In this document: positions 17,482 to 25,091 of the stretch, piece by piece | Layout of the letters: every line of letters begins with the position of its first letter | How positions within the stretch are numbered: position 1 is the stretch's first letter | From: Deltaproteobacteria bacterium RBG_16_49_23 | Lineage (GTDB): Bacteria; Desulfobacterota; BSN033; UBA1163 | DNA length: 37,510 nucleotides | Direction: 5' to 3' | Assembly (NCBI GenBank): GCA_001798855.1 | Contig: MGQQ01000075.1 | Coordinates: 1 to 37,510, forward strand | The notes under the pieces: generated by a model | Database searches by the model: none | Seen by the model: the letters and a program-made list of their open reading frames with translations, nothing else | Told to the model about the DNA's origin: nothing | Translations under genes and position numbers: made by a program

Positions 17482-17530
17482 GGGGTGCCCCCCTCCCTTA
17501 GAAAAAGGGAAGTCGGGAGGGATTTTACAA
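17482..17530. repeat. GC-rich hairpin repeat E; possible terminator of the epimerase gene
   Basis: In reverse complement the block reads GTAAAATCCCTCCC, then CTTCCCTTTTTCTAAGGGAGG. This is the left half of the core seen in copies A-C, inverted. On the plus strand CCCTCCC pairs with GGGAGGG and is followed by ATTTT, so it may act as a weak terminator 10-50 bp after the epimerase stop. Confidence 0.5.
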
Positions 17531-17624
17531 ATCGATGTTGTTACTATTTTGAGACTATTAATCACTTCTTACAGCAGCGGGTGATATCCCGTCGAAGGTG
17601 AGAAATTATTTTGGGGAGGAAAGC

Positions 17625-19094
17625 ATGACAGCAACGGTGCCGCCCATTTTGATCGCAAAGGGAAAATATGATGTTTTATTATTGCCCAAAATGGCCAACC
17701 GCCACGGACTCATCGCAGGCGCTACGGGCACAGGAAAGACCGTCACCCTGCGAGTGCTGGCCGAGCAGTTTAGCAGAACCGGCGTCCCCGTTTTTATGGC
17801 CGATATCAAGGGCGATCTTTCTGGCTTGCCTCTGCCAGGGGGCGAAAATCCAAAAGTGGTCGAAAGGGTGAGCAAGCTCGGCCTTAAAGATTTCAGCTTC
17901 GAGAAATATCCGGTGACCTTCTGGGATGTTTGGGGGGAGCAGGGTCATCCTGTTCGCACCACTGTCTCGGAGATGGGTCCCCTGCTGTTGAGTCGTATTC
18001 TTCATCTGAACGAGATCCAGGGCAGTGTGCTCACCCTCGTCTTCAAAATAGCGGACGATCATGGCCTCTTACTCCTTGACTTAAAGGATTTAAGGGCTAT
18101 GGTCCAATTTGTGGGCGACCAGGCAGAACAGTTCAGGACCCAATACGGGAACATCTCCGCAGCCAGCATCGGCGCCATTCAGCGCAGCTTGGTGACCCTT
18201 GAAGAACAGGGAGGCGATAAATTTTTTGGCGAACCTGCCCTGAACATCCAGGATTTCATGCAGTCCGACTCGGGCGGCAAGGGAATGATAAACATCCTGA
18301 CGGCAGATAAACTGATGCAGTCGCCAGGGGTTTATGCCACCCTACTCCTCTGGCTCCTCTCAGAACTTTTTGAGCAACTCCCGGAGGTAGGCGATCCTCC
18401 AAAACCTAAACTCGTTTTCTTTTTTGATGAAGCCCACCTGCTTTTTGACGATGTTCCAAAGGTTCTTGAAGAGAAGATTGAACAGGTCGTTCGTCTCATC
18501 CGCTCAAAAGGGGTGGGGATTTACTTTGTGACACAGAATCCGCTCGATCTTCCCGAGACCGTGTTAGGGCAGTTGGGCAATCGTGTCCAGCATGCCCTCA
18601 GGGCGTTTACCCCAAAGGACCAGAAGAATATTAAAGCGGCTGCTGAAACCTTTCGTTCCAATCCTAAATTAAAGGTGGCAAAAGCGCTTACCGAACTGGC
18701 TGTTGGCGAAGCCCTGGTCTCTCTGCTCGATGACCAGGGATCTCCAACCATTGTGGAACGCGCTCTGGTCTGTCCCCCTCATAGCCGTCTCAGTCCCCTC
18801 ACTCCGGAAGAACGGGGCCAATTGATTCGGGGCTCCGTGCTATACGGACATTATGAGAAGGCAGTGGACCGGGAGTCTGCTTACGAAAAATTAAGGGAAA
18901 AAGCGGAATCGTCAGGAGTGGAACCTCAAGGAAAACTTCCCCAAACACGTCGAACCGCTGAGCCTAAATCCGAGACAACCCGGCTTATCCAGGCGATGGC
19001 GAAAAGCGCAGCCCACGCAGTGGGCAGTCAAATCGGCCGCCAGATCATCCGTGGTGTGCTCGGCTCAATATTCGGCAGCGCCCGGAAGCGGTAA
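17625..19094 (+). CDS. HerA/YjgR-like P-loop ATPase (DUF853 family)
   Basis: A 489-aa protein of the HerA-FtsK ATPase superfamily. Walker A is GATGTGKT (residues 32-39). [10 protein letters not shown] follows at about 59-68, a family signature. Walker B is [12 protein letters not shown], and the sensor-like stretch is [36 protein letters not shown]. The C-terminal basic tail ([20 protein letters not shown]) is also typical. Biochemical function of the YjgR group is unsettled; hexameric DNA translocation is assumed from homology. No NurA-type nuclease is adjacent. The start is ATG 17625 with GGGGAGGA 4-6 bp upstream; a GTG at 17598 in the same frame has no comparable ribosome site. Confidence 0.85.
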   Translation: MTATVPPILIAKGKYDVLLLPKMANRHGLIAGATGTGKTVTLRVLAEQFSRTGVPVFMADIKGDLSGLPLPGGENPKVVERVSKLGLKDFSFEKYPVTFWDVWGEQGHPVRTTVSEMGPLLLSRILHLNEIQGSVLTLVFKIADDHGLLLLDLKDLRAMVQFVGDQAEQFRTQYGNISAASIGAIQRSLVTLEEQGGDKFFGEPALNIQDFMQSDSGGKGMINILTADKLMQSPGVYATLLLWLLSELFEQLPEVGDPPKPKLVFFFDEAHLLFDDVPKVLEEKIEQVVRLIRSKGVGIYFVTQNPLDLPETVLGQLGNRVQHALRAFTPKDQKNIKAAAETFRSNPKLKVAKALTELAVGEALVSLLDDQGSPTIVERALVCPPHSRLSPLTPEERGQLIRGSVLYGHYEKAVDRESAYEKLREKAESSGVEPQGKLPQTRRTAEPKSETTRLIQAMAKSAAHAVGSQIGRQIIRGVLGSIFGSARKR

Positions 19095-19154
19095 GTGGGA
19101 ATAATAGATGTTGCTACTCTTAAAGGGAGAAAGCACCCACACTTCGCAACCATT

Positions 19155-19254
19155 TTAATATCTGCTTTTCCAATAATCGGGATGCCGGCGCAGATGCATG
19201 ACTGCAAGGATGAAGATTTTGTCTTGCTTAATCCGGATGAAATAAGAAGGTCAT
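19155..19254 (-). pseudogene. internally deleted ParE/RelE-type toxin remnant
   Basis: On the minus strand an ATG overlaps the antitoxin stop (ATGA), the usual position for a toxin start. It encodes MTFLFHPD, a typical ParE/RelE beginning, then hits TAA. In another frame the DNA continues directly with RIKQDKIFILAV and MHLRRHPDYW, ending KSRY-stop at 19155-19157; this is the recognisable C-terminal strand and motif of ParE/RelE toxins. About 55-65 central residues are missing and the ends are joined out of frame. The toxin is therefore dead by internal deletion, while the antitoxin upstream is intact. The remnant lies convergent with the ATPase gene. Confidence 0.75.
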
Positions 19255-19478
19255 TTTTCGAAGCGCTCCCGGATCTTGGTAAGCACTTCACTTCCTGGTA
19301 TAGGCTTCACTGCGCCAGATCGTAACTCCGCAAGCCGACGTTTGGCAACATCAACCCATTCTCTGTCGATTTCCACGGAGATTGGATTAAGTGATCGGAG
19401 TAAAGAATCGATAACTATTGCCCTTTCCTCAACGGGAAGGGATTCGGCCTCTTCTATTATTTCTTTCATTCCATACAT
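19251..19478 (-). CDS. addiction-module antitoxin (TIGR02574 / unstable antitoxin family)
   Basis: A 75-aa protein with IIEEAESLPVEERAIVIDSLLRSL, the helical signature of the putative addiction-module component family, followed by WVDVAKRRLAELRSG and a C-terminal helix ending IRERFEK. Members neutralise ParE/RelE-type toxins encoded immediately downstream. The expected toxin is present only as a deletion remnant that starts at the overlapping ATGA. ATG 19478 is preceded by AAAGGGG 7 bp upstream; ATG 19469 is an alternative. It is likely co-transcribed with the 59-aa protein upstream from one strong promoter. Retention without a toxin could reflect recent loss or another role. Confidence 0.82.
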   Translation of the reverse strand: MYGMKEIIEEAESLPVEERAIVIDSLLRSLNPISVEIDREWVDVAKRRLAELRSGAVKPIPGSEVLTKIRERFEK

Positions 19479-19531
19479 AAATTCGCCCCTTTCAGGTCTA
19501 ATTTACCACCATTGAATTATTGATTTTATGG

Positions 19532-19711
19532 TTACGTGGATTTTCGTGCTCTGTCATTAATGGGTGATGGCTGTCTCTCAATGAGTGTTCCTTGTAATTT
19601 TTTTGCTTTGTCCCTAACAAATTTTATCTGTTCTTCTACTGAAAGATTCTTTGTCTCCTCATAGTGCTTGTCCCTGATCTTGCGAACTATTTCAATTGCC
19701 CAAACCGCCAT
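19532..19711 (-). CDS. 59-aa helical protein upstream of the antitoxin, unrecognised
   Basis: A complete 59-codon frame with its own ribosome site (AGGAAA about 9 bp before ATG 19711) and an excellent promoter. It reads MAVWAIEIVRKIRDKHYEET followed by KNLSVEEQIKFVRDKAKKLQ, and its charged, helical composition is that of a real protein. The pattern EIVRKIRD..YEETK..S.EEQI.F....A recalls small proteins often found near toxin-antitoxin or PIN-domain genes, but I cannot name the family. It ends 53 bp before the antitoxin and may be a second antitoxin-like member of the locus. It is short enough to be missed by usual length cut-offs. Confidence 0.65.
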   Translation of the reverse strand: MAVWAIEIVRKIRDKHYEETKNLSVEEQIKFVRDKAKKLQGTLIERQPSPINDRARKST

Positions 19712-19737
19712 CTGAGATTTTTTCCTGTTTTTTTAAC

Positions 19738-19766
19738 TTTATACGTCAACTTTAATGCGATGTCAA
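19738..19766 (-). promoter_or_regulatory. strong sigma-70 promoter for the 59-aa protein and antitoxin
   Basis: Minus strand: TTGACA (19761-19766), 17-bp spacer, TATAAA (19738-19743). This has a perfect -35, optimal spacing and five of six -10 matches. Transcription would start near 19731, about 20 nt before the ribosome site of the 59-aa gene. Confidence 0.7.
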
Positions 19767-19884
19767 TTGATACTCGGGGCGACTCAAAGCAGGCTATGCG
19801 TATTGTCAAAAGACCAAGAGGGGGTTGAGATGCTTCAATATTGAATTTACCATAGGTTTATTACTCAAAAAAGCGGAGTGTCCC

Positions 19885-19909
19885 TGCGTTTCTTCCATAT
19901 AGAAACGCA
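19885..19909 (-). terminator. hairpin after the NTF2-like gene, possible terminator
   Basis: TGCGTTTCT (19885-19893) pairs perfectly with AGAAACGCA (19901-19909). On the minus strand it lies 8 bp after the stop at 19917. The T-run (TTTTTT, complement of about 19867-19872) is some 12 nt further on, farther than in a standard terminator, so termination is likely but not certain. The remaining 19767-19884 shows no gene. Confidence 0.35.
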
Positions 19910-19916
19910 ATGCACA

Positions 19917-20360
19917 TTAATTAATTTTGTGTAACATCTTACCAATGACCTGCCAGACCCCATTTTGTTTCATTCGGACCTCTGTGAATCTACTATATAC
20001 ATTGCCACCCATCGTACTGTATTTACAAGTATACTGCACGATGGCAACATTTCCAAAAACCTTAATTGAAATGGGTTTCAATTCAGCAGAATAAAACTCA
20101 ATCGGACTAAGGAACTCTTTAAATTTTGCCAGGTTCAAAGGTTCTTCAGACCAGTAAGGCCAGAAGGCCCCATCCTCATGATGATATTTTACAAACCCTT
20201 CTAAATCTCGTTGAGTCAAAGCCTTCCATCTTGCTTCCTCAAGTTCCCAAATTTCCTTTTGAACTGCTGTCCATTCTTGTCCAAAAGCACAAATTTCGAA
20301 AAAAGCCATCACAATGATTGGAACAAGAATAACCAATACCTTTTTAAAAGTCTTTTTCAT
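19917..20360 (-). CDS. secreted NTF2-like protein (DUF4440/SnoaL type)
   Basis: A 147-aa protein with a signal peptide (KKVLVILVPIIVMAFFEICAFG) and a single NTF2-like cone fold. The pattern IWELEEARWKALTQRDLEGFVKYHHEDGAFWP, then FGNVAIVQYTCKY and FTEVRMKQNGVWQVIGKMLH, is that of DUF4440-like proteins, which have a pocket but no common reaction. Export suggests a periplasmic or surface role in ligand binding. ATG 20360 has GGGGGTGA about 5 bp upstream. A terminator-like hairpin lies 40-80 bp before the start, so the gene is probably its own transcription unit. The function is not predicted. Confidence 0.7.
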   Translation of the reverse strand: MKKTFKKVLVILVPIIVMAFFEICAFGQEWTAVQKEIWELEEARWKALTQRDLEGFVKYHHEDGAFWPYWSEEPLNLAKFKEFLSPIEFYSAELKPISIKVFGNVAIVQYTCKYSTMGGNVYSRFTEVRMKQNGVWQVIGKMLHKIN

Positions 20361-20400
20361 AAAATCACCCCCATTTTTTTATAAATAAGAGACGCATTGG

Positions 20401-20441
20401 AAAAAGCCTCCAAATGGTGAGAACACTATTCCATTGGAGGC
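20401..20441 (-). terminator. rho-independent terminator between coaX and the NTF2-like gene
   Basis: GCCTCCAAATGG (20406-20417) pairs with CCATTGGAGGC (20431-20441) with one bulge. On the minus strand the stem is followed by TTTTT (complement of 20401-20405). It would stop transcripts entering from coaX, whose stop codon is about 390 bp away, or from an unseen short RNA in between. Confidence 0.6.
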
Positions 20442-20796
20442 TCCACATTAAGACCTTCCGGAAAATCCTTCTCATACTTCGCTCCGCAAGGCTACGGGTC
20501 AGGTTGTGTGGTTAATAAGAACCAGGTGAGAAACGACGGTTAGAAAATACTTCCAATTTCGTGGAAAGTCAAGGGGATTATTGTTTCATTTTTCAAGCCG
20601 GGTTGTTCATTTCCATGTGAAATGCAGCATTCTTATGCGAAATCCCTAAAACAACATTACAGGAAGTACTTAATACCATATTTGACATTGTCTGTCAGGT
20701 AAAGCATCAACTTTTACGTCTGATTTAAGATTTTTCGATCCCTGCCTGCGGTAGACAGGCAAATCCATCCAAAATAAAACAAGAGAGCATCTATCT
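20442..20796. other. gene-poor interval between coaX and its presumed terminator
   Basis: No open frame with a ribosome site and protein-like composition is seen on either strand. At 20750-20760 a CCTGCCTGCGG ... CAGGCA palindrome of the type nested in repeats A and D occurs on its own. An untranslated RNA ending at the 20401-20441 terminator is possible but nothing identifies it. Confidence 0.4.
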
Positions 20797-20860
20797 TCTG
20801 CTTACTGCTTACTGATTACTGCCTCCTTCTTACCGCCTTCTGCCTCCTGCCTTCTTTCTT
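20797..20860. repeat. 7-bp degenerate tandem repeat overlapping the 3' end of coaX
   Basis: Units of seven bases (CTGCTTA, CTGCTTA, CTGATTA, CTGCCTC, and then variants such as CTGCCTT) run through the coaX stop codon. The last residues of CoaX (KKAGGRRR) are encoded by it. It has the same period and the same position relative to a gene as the array at the glyQ 3' end. Confidence 0.7.
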
Positions 20861-21624
20861 TTTTGATTCCTCTCATAGATGATTCTCAACCCATCGAGCG
20901 TTAAAAATTCGTTGACCTCTTCAATGGTCTCTGACTCTCCGGCGATCAGGCATGCCAATCCTCCGGTGGCGATCACCTTGGGATTGGATTTCGTCTCTTT
21001 CTTCATCCGTCTCACAATCTCATCGACCAGTCCCACGTATCCGAAAAAGATGCCCGACTGCATGCTTTGAATGGTATTTTTTCCGACAACCTTCCCGGGT
21101 TTGGTGATCTCAATCCTGGGCAGTTTTGAGGTCCGTTGAAAGAGGGCTTCTGCCGATATCCCAATTCCCGGAGCAATGGCGCCTCCCATATATTCCCCTC
21201 TGGATGAGACATAATCAAAAGTGGTGGCTGTTCCGAAATCAACCACGATACAACTCCTTCGGTACCTATCATAGGCCGCCACCGCATTGACGATCCGGTC
21301 TGCCCCCACCTCTGCGGGATGGTCATAGGAGATGACCATTCCCGTCTCAATATCTGCCCCTACGATCAGCGGTTTGACATGAAAATATTTTTCTGCCATT
21401 GCCTGCAACATGTCCAGAACCGGCGGGACAACGGAGGAGATGATCATTCCGTCGAAATCTTTCATGTCGATATGATCGAACAGAAAAAGGTCCCGGAACA
21501 GGATGCCCCATTCATCGGCCGTCTTTCCCCTCTCCGTGGCGATCCTCCAGTGGTCGACCAGGACCTTTCCGTCATAAACTCCCAACACCGTATTCGTATT
21601 CCCCACATCAATGACCAGCAGCAT
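20830..21624 (-). CDS. coaX: type III pantothenate kinase
   Basis: A 264-aa kinase of the ASKHA fold that makes 4'-phosphopantothenate, the first step of coenzyme A synthesis. Motifs are DVGNTNT (residues 6-12, phosphate binding), [26 protein letters not shown] and [11 protein letters not shown], all conserved in CoaX. The start is ATG 21624, with TAGGAGGT 4-5 bp upstream; a longer frame back to 21669 adds residues coded by a palindrome (CCCCCAGC-aca-GCTGGGGG) and is not credible. The C-terminal tail is derived from a 7-bp repeat. It lies downstream of birA on the same strand with repeat copy C between; birA-coaX adjacency is common. Confidence 0.95.
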   Translation of the reverse strand: MLLVIDVGNTNTVLGVYDGKVLVDHWRIATERGKTADEWGILFRDLFLFDHIDMKDFDGMIISSVVPPVLDMLQAMAEKYFHVKPLIVGADIETGMVISYDHPAEVGADRIVNAVAAYDRYRRSCIVVDFGTATTFDYVSSRGEYMGGAIAPGIGISAEALFQRTSKLPRIEITKPGKVVGKNTIQSMQSGIFFGYVGLVDEIVRRMKKETKSNPKVIATGGLACLIAGESETIEEVNEFLTLDGLRIIYERNQKRKKAGGRRR

Positions 21625-21655
21625 AAGACCTCCTACCCCCAGCACAGCTGGGGGA

Positions 21656-21912
21656 AATCCAAATGTCAAAGTTCAAATTCCAAAGGAATGCCAAATTCCA
21701 AGATCGGTAACACTTTAGCGGTTTGAAAAGGGCTTCATAAAATCCCTCCCCACCTCCCTTTGCCAAAGGGAGGAGAAATACTTCCCCCTTTGCAAAAGGG
21801 GGATTGAGGGGGATTTGGATTCCGATATCGTGATCAGACCTCTTTTTCAAACAGCTAAATTGATACCAAAATCGAAATATTTAATATTTGAACTTTGGTT
21901 TTTGACATTTGG
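21656..21912. mobile_element. composite MITE-like inverted-repeat element, copy C (coaX-birA gap)
   Basis: This is the best preserved copy. The left end carries CCAAATGTCAAA, more 7-bp units, then GGTAACACTTTAGCGGTTTG. The right end in reverse complement carries CCAAATGTCAAA, similar units, then GGTATCAATTTAGCTGTTTG. The terminal inverted repeats are therefore about 65 bp. The core is AAAATCCCTCCCCACCTCCC, CTTTGCCAAAGGGAGGAG, CCCCCTTTGCAAAAGGGGG and GAGGGGGATTTG. It ends 4 bp from the birA stop and starts about 30 bp before the coaX start, leaving the coaX ribosome site intact. No open reading frame of its own. Confidence 0.65.
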
Positions 21913-21915
21913 GAT

Positions 21916-22887
21916 TTATCTTGTATATTCGATATCTCCTGCAACCACTCTTTTCCGTTCTCCTGACCTCGTTTCCAAGATCAAAGCCCCGTCTGAATCC
22001 ACATCCACGCCAGTGCCGGTAATCGACTCCCCAAATGAAGTGACCTTGAGGCGCTTTCCTTTTATTTGGGCCCGGCTTCTCCAAGCCCTTAGAATGGCCT
22101 CGCCCCCCTCCTTTAAGAAAACCGCATACCACTCTTCAAGCTTTTGTAAAAGAGATGAAAGAAGATCTCTTCTCGAAATGGTTCTTCCCAATTCTCTTTT
22201 TAAAGAAGTGGCTAAAGATCGAATCCCCTGCGGAAACATTTTTTCATCCATATTGAGATTCATACCGATGCCAAGGATGACAAAGTGGATCCGATCCGTT
22301 TCCGATTTGATCTCATTGAGAAGGCCTGCCACCTTTCGGCCCCTCAGAAGAATATCGTTCGGCCATTTGATCAACGGCCGGAGGCCAGTATTTTCTTCAA
22401 TAGCCTCTGCTGTCGCCACAGCCGCCATCAGGGTGATGAGCGGAGCCTGGTGAGGAGGGATTTTTGGACGGAGGATCACCGAAAGGTAGAGATTTAAATG
22501 AGGAGGCGAAAACCAGTTCCTCCCGAGCCTTCCCCTTCCCTTCTCCTGAGACTCTGAAATGACCACCTCTCCTTCTTCTGCGCCCCGGGTGGCCAGCTCA
22601 TAGGCTTTGGAGTTGGTTGAATCGAGACGGGTGAAATAATGGATCACTTTTCCCATCCATTCGGTCTTCAGAGAGGATTTGACTTCAGAGGGAGTGAGAA
22701 GGTCAGGAGACTGAATCAACCGGTAACCTGCGCGGGTCGAAGCCTCAATCTCATAGCCAAGGGATCTCAGATGCCTGATTCTCTTCCAGATGGCTGTCCG
22801 GCTGACCTGCAACCGTCGGCTTATCTCCTCGCCCGAATGAAAAGTAGAAGGGTGTTTTCTCAAGAGTTGAAGAATCTCTTCATCCAT
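21916..22887 (-). CDS. birA: biotin-protein ligase / biotin operon repressor BirA
   Basis: A 323-aa bifunctional type. Residues 1-60 form a winged helix (FHSGEEISRRLQVSRTAIWKRIRHLRSLGYEIE). Residues about 80-260 form the biotin-ligase core with GRGRLGRNWFSP (biotinyl-AMP loop) and KWPNDILL. The C-terminal SH3-like domain (KGKRLKVTSFGESITGTGVDVDSDGALIL) follows. It biotinylates acetyl-CoA carboxylase and can repress biotin genes. The start is ATG 22887 with GAAGGAT upstream; a TTG 15 bp further up falls in a palindrome. Its upstream 67-bp gap is made almost wholly of hairpin repeats. Confidence 0.93.
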   Translation of the reverse strand: MDEEILQLLRKHPSTFHSGEEISRRLQVSRTAIWKRIRHLRSLGYEIEASTRAGYRLIQSPDLLTPSEVKSSLKTEWMGKVIHYFTRLDSTNSKAYELATRGAEEGEVVISESQEKGRGRLGRNWFSPPHLNLYLSVILRPKIPPHQAPLITLMAAVATAEAIEENTGLRPLIKWPNDILLRGRKVAGLLNEIKSETDRIHFVILGIGMNLNMDEKMFPQGIRSLATSLKRELGRTISRRDLLSSLLQKLEEWYAVFLKEGGEAILRAWRSRAQIKGKRLKVTSFGESITGTGVDVDSDGALILETRSGERKRVVAGDIEYTR

Positions 22888-22898
22888 CCCATTATCCT

Positions 22899-22961
22899 TC
22901 AAGCCTAAAGGCTTGAGTTACATCCGTGCGTGGGCCTCTGTAACTCAGGGCTTTAGCCCTG
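22899..22961. repeat. three-hairpin palindrome cluster between fusA and birA
   Basis: TCAAGCC-taaa-GGCTTGA (22899-22916), GAGTTAC ... GTAACTC (22915-22921 with 22940-22946) and CAGGGC-ttta-GCCCTG (22946-22961) follow each other without a gap and could fold as a cloverleaf. The GGCTAAAGCC-like cores relate it to the palindromes at 5631 and 7938. It fills the space between the fusA stop and the birA ribosome site. Confidence 0.6.
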
Positions 22962-22969
22962 ACCCATTC

Positions 22970-25009
22970 TTAAGAAATCATCTTATCATATCGGGAGAAT
23001 TGCATCGAAAAGGTTCCCCGCCCCTGAGTCAGGGACCTTAGGTCCGTCGAGTAACCGAACATCCGGGTTAGGGAGGAGAGCGCTTTGATCAATGTGATCT
23101 TTCCTTTCGGGGTGATCGCCTCAACCGAACTTCTCCGCGCTTTCAAATCACCCACCACCTCTCCCATGAACTCTTCCGGGATGATGATGTTCACCTCCAT
23201 CATCGGCTCCATTAACACCGGTTGAGCCTTCCGGCAGCCTTCCCTTAAGGCATTCGATGAGGCGATCTTGAGGGCGAGAGGAGAGGGATGATTCGGGTCG
23301 GCATTGGCTTTTAACAGAGTAATACGAAGGTCTGTCAAAGGATAGCCCATGATCACCCCGACGGTGGAACCCTCTCTCACTCCTTCTTCAATGGAGAGAA
23401 GGCATTCCGCCGGCAGGGCGCCCTCGGGAACCTCGGAATGAAATTCGATCCCCCTCCCCCTGGCATTGGGCGAGATACGTAGGAAGACTTCCCCGAAAAG
23501 CTTGGCCTCTTCCAACTCCTTGGCAAATTTGAAGGAAGCCTCCGCCTCCTTCTCCACCGTCTCCCGGTAGACGACCTGCGGCCTCCCCACATTGACTTCG
23601 AGATGGTATTCGATCAGGAGACGGTTGACCAGAACATCGAGATGCAATTCCCCCATTCCAGAGATGATGGTCTGCCCCGTATCTTCGTCTAACTTGACCT
23701 GAAAGGTGGGATCTTCATCACTCAACTTTTCGAGGGCTTGAGCGAGTTTCTCCTGATCACGGCCTGTCTTGGGCTCCACAGCTACGGACATCACCGGCTT
23801 ATAAAAATCGATCGGTTCAAGGAGAATGGGATGATCTCGCTCACAAAGCGTATCCCCGGTGGTGGTCTCCTTCAAACCCATCACAGCCACAATCTCGCCT
23901 GTCTTTGCTTCTTCCACCCGGGTCCGCTGATTGGCGTGCATCTGGAAGATTCTCGAAATCTTTTCGCCCTTTTTCAATCTCGGGTTATAAACCTCTCCGC
24001 CCACTTTGAAAACGCCGGAGTAAATCCGGATATAGACCAGCTTCCTCCCCTCATCCATCAGCACCTTGAAGGCTAAGGCGCTGAAGGAGGCTTCCTCCTC
24101 CTGGGTTCTTTCCTCCCTCTCGCCGGTGATGGGATGGGTTCCTTCGGCAGGAGGGATATCGAGGGGAGAAGGAAGATAGTCCACAATGGCATCGATCAGG
24201 GGCTGGATCCCCTGATTCTTCAAGGCCGCTCCGCAGAGAACGGGAACAGCCTTCATCGAGATGGTCGCCTTTCTGAGAGCCCCTTTCATCTCCGGTTCGG
24301 AGATTTCCTCCCCATTGAGGTATTTTTCCATCAAATGGTCATCCAGCTCGGCAAGGGATTCGATCAATTTCGACCTGTGGAGCGCAACTTCCTCTTCCAT
24401 GTTTCCGGGGATGGTGATCTCCTTGAAGTCAATGCCCAGGCTGTGCTCGTCCCAGACAATCCCTTTTGAGCGGATGAGATCGACCACTCCGATAAACCGG
24501 TCTTCCATGCCGATGGGGATCTGGGTCACCAGCGGATGGGCTCCCAGCCGGTCAACCATCATCCTGACGGTTCCAAAAAAATTTGCGCCGAGCCGGTCCA
24601 TCTTATTGATGAAGGCCAATTTGGGCACATGATATTTGTCCGCCTGGTGCCAGACTGTCTCTGACTGGGGTTCCACTCCCTCCACCGCACTGAAAATGGC
24701 GATGGCTCCGTCGAGGACCCGGAGGGAGCGCTCTACTTCCATGGTGAAATCGACATGGCCCGGCGTATCGATGATGTGGATGGTGTTTCCTTTCCATTCC
24801 ACCTTCGTCACGGCAGAGGTGATCGTGATCCCCCTCTCCTGCTCCTGGACCATCCAGTCCATGACCGTTGTCCCTTCATCCACTTCGCCCATCCGGTGGA
24901 TCTTCCTTGTATAGAAGAGGACCCTTTCGGTGACGGTTGTCTTTCCGGCATCGATGTGAGCCATAAACCCGATATTTCTGGTTCGAGCGAGTCGCTTCTC
25001 TCCGGCCAT
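22970..25009 (-). CDS. fusA: elongation factor G, stand-alone copy
   Basis: A 679-aa translational GTPase with all EF-G domains. G1 is AHIDAGKTT, switch I includes ERGITITSA, G3 is DTPGHVDFT, G4 is NKMDR, and domain IV and V blocks follow (HLDVLVNRLL, EEFMGEVVGDLKARR). EF-G drives ribosomal translocation and, with RRF, recycling. The gene is not in an str operon (no rpsL, rpsG or tuf nearby), so it may be a second, divergent paralogue; the C-terminus FSRYDKMIS differs from the usual HYDEVP type. The start at 25009 gives the usual EF-G N-terminus; ATG 25018 is an alternative. A strong promoter lies 40-70 bp upstream. Confidence 0.93.
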   Translation of the reverse strand: MAGEKRLARTRNIGFMAHIDAGKTTVTERVLFYTRKIHRMGEVDEGTTVMDWMVQEQERGITITSAVTKVEWKGNTIHIIDTPGHVDFTMEVERSLRVLDGAIAIFSAVEGVEPQSETVWHQADKYHVPKLAFINKMDRLGANFFGTVRMMVDRLGAHPLVTQIPIGMEDRFIGVVDLIRSKGIVWDEHSLGIDFKEITIPGNMEEEVALHRSKLIESLAELDDHLMEKYLNGEEISEPEMKGALRKATISMKAVPVLCGAALKNQGIQPLIDAIVDYLPSPLDIPPAEGTHPITGEREERTQEEEASFSALAFKVLMDEGRKLVYIRIYSGVFKVGGEVYNPRLKKGEKISRIFQMHANQRTRVEEAKTGEIVAVMGLKETTTGDTLCERDHPILLEPIDFYKPVMSVAVEPKTGRDQEKLAQALEKLSDEDPTFQVKLDEDTGQTIISGMGELHLDVLVNRLLIEYHLEVNVGRPQVVYRETVEKEAEASFKFAKELEEAKLFGEVFLRISPNARGRGIEFHSEVPEGALPAECLLSIEEGVREGSTVGVIMGYPLTDLRITLLKANADPNHPSPLALKIASSNALREGCRKAQPVLMEPMMEVNIIIPEEFMGEVVGDLKARRSSVEAITPKGKITLIKALSSLTRMFGYSTDLRSLTQGRGTFSMQFSRYDKMIS

Positions 25010-25047
25010 CTTTCGCATCCACCATTCAGAAGAGATATATCTCGGTA

Positions 25048-25076
25048 ATATTAAAGGGATTTTTACGAAATGTCAA
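25048..25076 (-). promoter_or_regulatory. strong sigma-70 promoter of the EF-G gene
   Basis: Minus strand: TTGACA (25071-25076), 17-bp spacer, TAATAT (25048-25053). Transcription would start near 25041, about 25-30 nt before the start codon. The inverted-repeat element at 25092 begins 15 bp further upstream. Confidence 0.7.
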
Positions 25077-25091
25077 AGAGATTTAAGAAAA

